From positions 2,294,001-2,358,000 of the forward strand of contig OZ253663.1 in assembly GCA_965263215.1 (NCBI GenBank): DNA of 64,000 bases, read 5' to 3'. The stretch comes from UBA1672 sp965263215. GTDB lineage: Bacteria; Pseudomonadota; Alphaproteobacteria; Micavibrionales; Micavibrionaceae. The position numbers were made by a program, and so were the translations under genes. The notes below the pieces were generated by a model. It did not search any database, was not told the origin of the DNA, and worked only from the letters and a program-made list of their open reading frames with translations. This document shows positions 62,720-64,000 of the stretch, one piece after another (position 1 is the stretch's first letter; each line of letters starts with the position of its first letter).

Positions 62720-63466
62720 TTATCCCTCTTGTTGAGCTTGGATAGACTGAATGTAAGCCCGCATTCTTTCAATCATACACTCTGCATATCGTTCAGGTTG
62801 TACACCGCGCAAACCTTTTCGTAACTCAATATCAAACATAGTCCTTTGGAAAGCAGAAGTATACAAGGCTATCTTCACATACAGTCTTTGTATTTTTTTC
62901 TCTTGAGCTGCCGATATTTTATTTTTTTCCAAATTCTCTTTTCCCTGCAACCAACTGTTTGCTGCATGAATTTTTAACTGCTGTGATTTTTGTTTGTTCT
63001 TATCATTTTTTTTCTTTGTATAACCCAATTCAGCTAATACATCAGTCACTCTAATAAAGTTTAGCCCCTCTAAACCCAATAAGGTTAATAGGTGCATCAA
63101 AATCATGTTTTTGTTTTTGGCAGAAAACACCTCTGGCATGGAACAAAAATCTCGCGCGACATCACAGTTCAGAATAATTACGGAGGAAAGTCTTGCTCTC
63201 GTCTCTGGATGAAAGCGAGTAACCCGAAACAAATATCCTTTCTTTTCTAATATTGATATCTGCTTGTTAACGGCAGCGGATGTCACTCCGAGCTTATCAG
63301 CTATTTTTTGCTGCGATGGCCAACAATATTCTTTCTGGTTCGCATATCCCGCGATAATCATAAGAATCCTTTTTGCCGCATTATTCAACTCGCAATCAAA
63401 GCCTGCAATTTGACAGAGCTTCATTACGGCAAGAAAGCCATATATGTTCGAGACATTTTCGGGCAT
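62720..63466 (-). CDS. Replication-initiation-like winged-helix protein of a mobile element
   Basis: 248 residues from the ATG at 63466; a TTG start 12 codons earlier would overlap the AlpA gene. A winged-helix/MarR-like domain is seen at ~30–95: AKRILMIIAGYANQKEYCWP, then SQQKIADKLGVTSAAVNKQI and ISILEKKGYLFRV. The rest is helical and basic. The layout (HTH with KIADKLGVTSAAVNK) resembles helix-turn-helix replication or regulatory proteins found next to AlpA in P4-like elements and phage satellites. The exact role is not determinable. Confidence 0.6.
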   Translation of the reverse strand: MPENVSNIYGFLAVMKLCQIAGFDCELNNAAKRILMIIAGYANQKEYCWPSQQKIADKLGVTSAAVNKQISILEKKGYLFRVTRFHPETRARLSSVIILNCDVARDFCSMPEVFSAKNKNMILMHLLTLLGLEGLNFIRVTDVLAELGYTKKKNDKNKQKSQQLKIHAANSWLQGKENLEKNKISAAQEKKIQRLYVKIALYTSAFQRTMFDIELRKGLRGVQPERYAECMIERMRAYIQSIQAQQEG

Positions 63467-63470
63467 CGGG

Positions 63471-63659
63471 TTATTTGCCCCGCGCTTCTTGGCATCCTTC
63501 AATCCAAATATCTATATCGTTCTCGTTCCAACCAACAGCCCTAGCCCCCAGCCTAATGGCTTGAGGGAATCTACCTTCCTTCATGTAAGCGTATATAGTG
63601 CTACGACTAAGACCTGTTTTTTCAATTACGTTTTTCAGTCTTAATATTTTGTTAGTCAT
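63471..63659 (-). CDS. AlpA family phage transcriptional regulator
   Basis: 62 residues with the AlpA/MerR-like HTH pattern: ILRLKNVIEKTGLSRSTIYA, YMKEGRFPQAIRLGARAVGW, and NENDIDIWI. AlpA-like proteins regulate excision or integrase expression in P4-like elements. AAAGGAGC lies before the ATG. It marks the island as mobile and is likely co-transcribed with the winged-helix gene that begins 4 bases after its stop. Confidence 0.9.
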   Translation of the reverse strand: MTNKILRLKNVIEKTGLSRSTIYAYMKEGRFPQAIRLGARAVGWNENDIDIWIEGCQEARGK

Positions 63660-63717
63660 GGATCTGCTCCTTTTGAACTTGCTGTGGTTTAAACAAGTCC
63701 AATAGAAGCCATCCGGA

Positions 63718-64000
63718 TCAGCCTGTGACGGACACCGGATTTTTCACTTTTTTTCTTCTATCTATGATGTCCTGAATTGTGCCTATGGATGGTTCTTCCA
63801 ATTCAAGCTGTATGAAGACTTCACATATATATTCAGCCATATAATTTCTTTTGTCCAAAGCAGCAGAATCAAAAGATGTTCTTCCAAGTGCTTTACGGCC
63901 TGTTGCTTCTGTCCATATGCCCGCAACTTCATCAACGAGATAGACAAGCAAGGGATCGACCCATCCCGCAAGACCTTTATTAACGACCTGATCAACATCG
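63718..64000 (-). CDS. Partial protein of unknown function at the window edge
   Basis: The reading frame is open from the last bases of the window to the stop near 63718; about 94 residues are visible (DVDQVVNKGLAGWVDPLLVY at the upstream end, then GRKALGRTSFDSAALDKRNY and IDRRKKVKNPVSVTG at the C-terminus). It is probably part of the mobile element upstream of alpA. No family recognised. Confidence 0.55.
   Translation of the reverse strand, partial: DVDQVVNKGLAGWVDPLLVYLVDEVAGIWTEATGRKALGRTSFDSAALDKRNYMAEYICEVFIQLELEEPSIGTIQDIIDRRKKVKNPVSVTG

Overview
The window reads as a chromosomal segment of a moderately AT-rich alphaproteobacterium. The pointers are the tRNA-Gly–tuf and secE–nusG pairs, a split glycine dehydrogenase (gcvPA/gcvPB), an RHH_4-type ribbon-helix-helix protein, and an EcfG-like ECF sigma factor surrounded by GGAAC-N16/17-CGTT promoters, the hallmark of the alphaproteobacterial general stress response. 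A Micavibrio-like or other deep-branching lineage is possible but cannot be settled from the sequence alone.

Layout. (1) 1–2005: a DUF393–DUF4166 protein and a saccharopine-dehydrogenase-like oxidoreductase, overlapping and co-transcribed. (2) 2015–13916, minus strand: tRNA-Gly and tuf, a DUF4919-like exported protein, a glycine-cleavage cluster (gcvT, gcvH, gcvPA, gcvPB with two unknown small genes embedded), secE, nusG ending at a strong terminator instead of running into rplK, then a 1111-residue divergent PEP-carboxylase-like protein lacking key active-site residues. (3) 13993–15685: a YihY/BrkB membrane protein, an RHH regulator and a single-domain response regulator.

(4) 15785–37166 is a type I secretion region. 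An RTX metalloprotease-like protein (+) converges on a roughly 15.7-kb minus-strand operon. In transcription order the operon encodes a huge acidic, repetitive, cysteine-free protein, two ABC exporter subunits whose nucleotide-binding domains are both degenerate, an HlyD-type adaptor, a receiver–ATPase protein, a multidomain hybrid kinase, a response regulator and a second hybrid kinase. An OmpR-type regulator and a TolC-like channel are divergent from it, with phased TTTCAAT repeats in the shared promoter. Substrate, channel and phosphorelay are therefore genetically linked.

(5) 37277–40721: a TelA-like coiled-coil protein, a DUF6384-like membrane protein, a long coiled-coil protein and GreB. 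(6) 40860–54564: a general-stress island with the ECF sigma factor, DUF1328, an entericidin-like lipoprotein, tiny membrane proteins (one of 23 residues), MscS, a lipid kinase, ExoD, a phosphoesterase, PRC-barrel proteins, Pmp3/YqaE, CsbD, a DUF2383 four-helix protein and an EF-hand protein. At least six of these units carry near-perfect EcfG-type promoters.

(7) 54592–64000: a mobile or defence island bounded by an integrase remnant and two kinds of attachment-like repeats. It holds a GHKL ATPase fused to a PD-(D/E)XK-like nuclease, a single-chain type ISP restriction–modification enzyme, a replication-like HTH protein, an AlpA-type regulator and a truncated unknown gene at the window edge.

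The best candidates for something undescribed are the double-degenerate ABC secretion operon with its own phosphorelay, the GHKL-nuclease/type ISP pair, and the PEPC-like protein.
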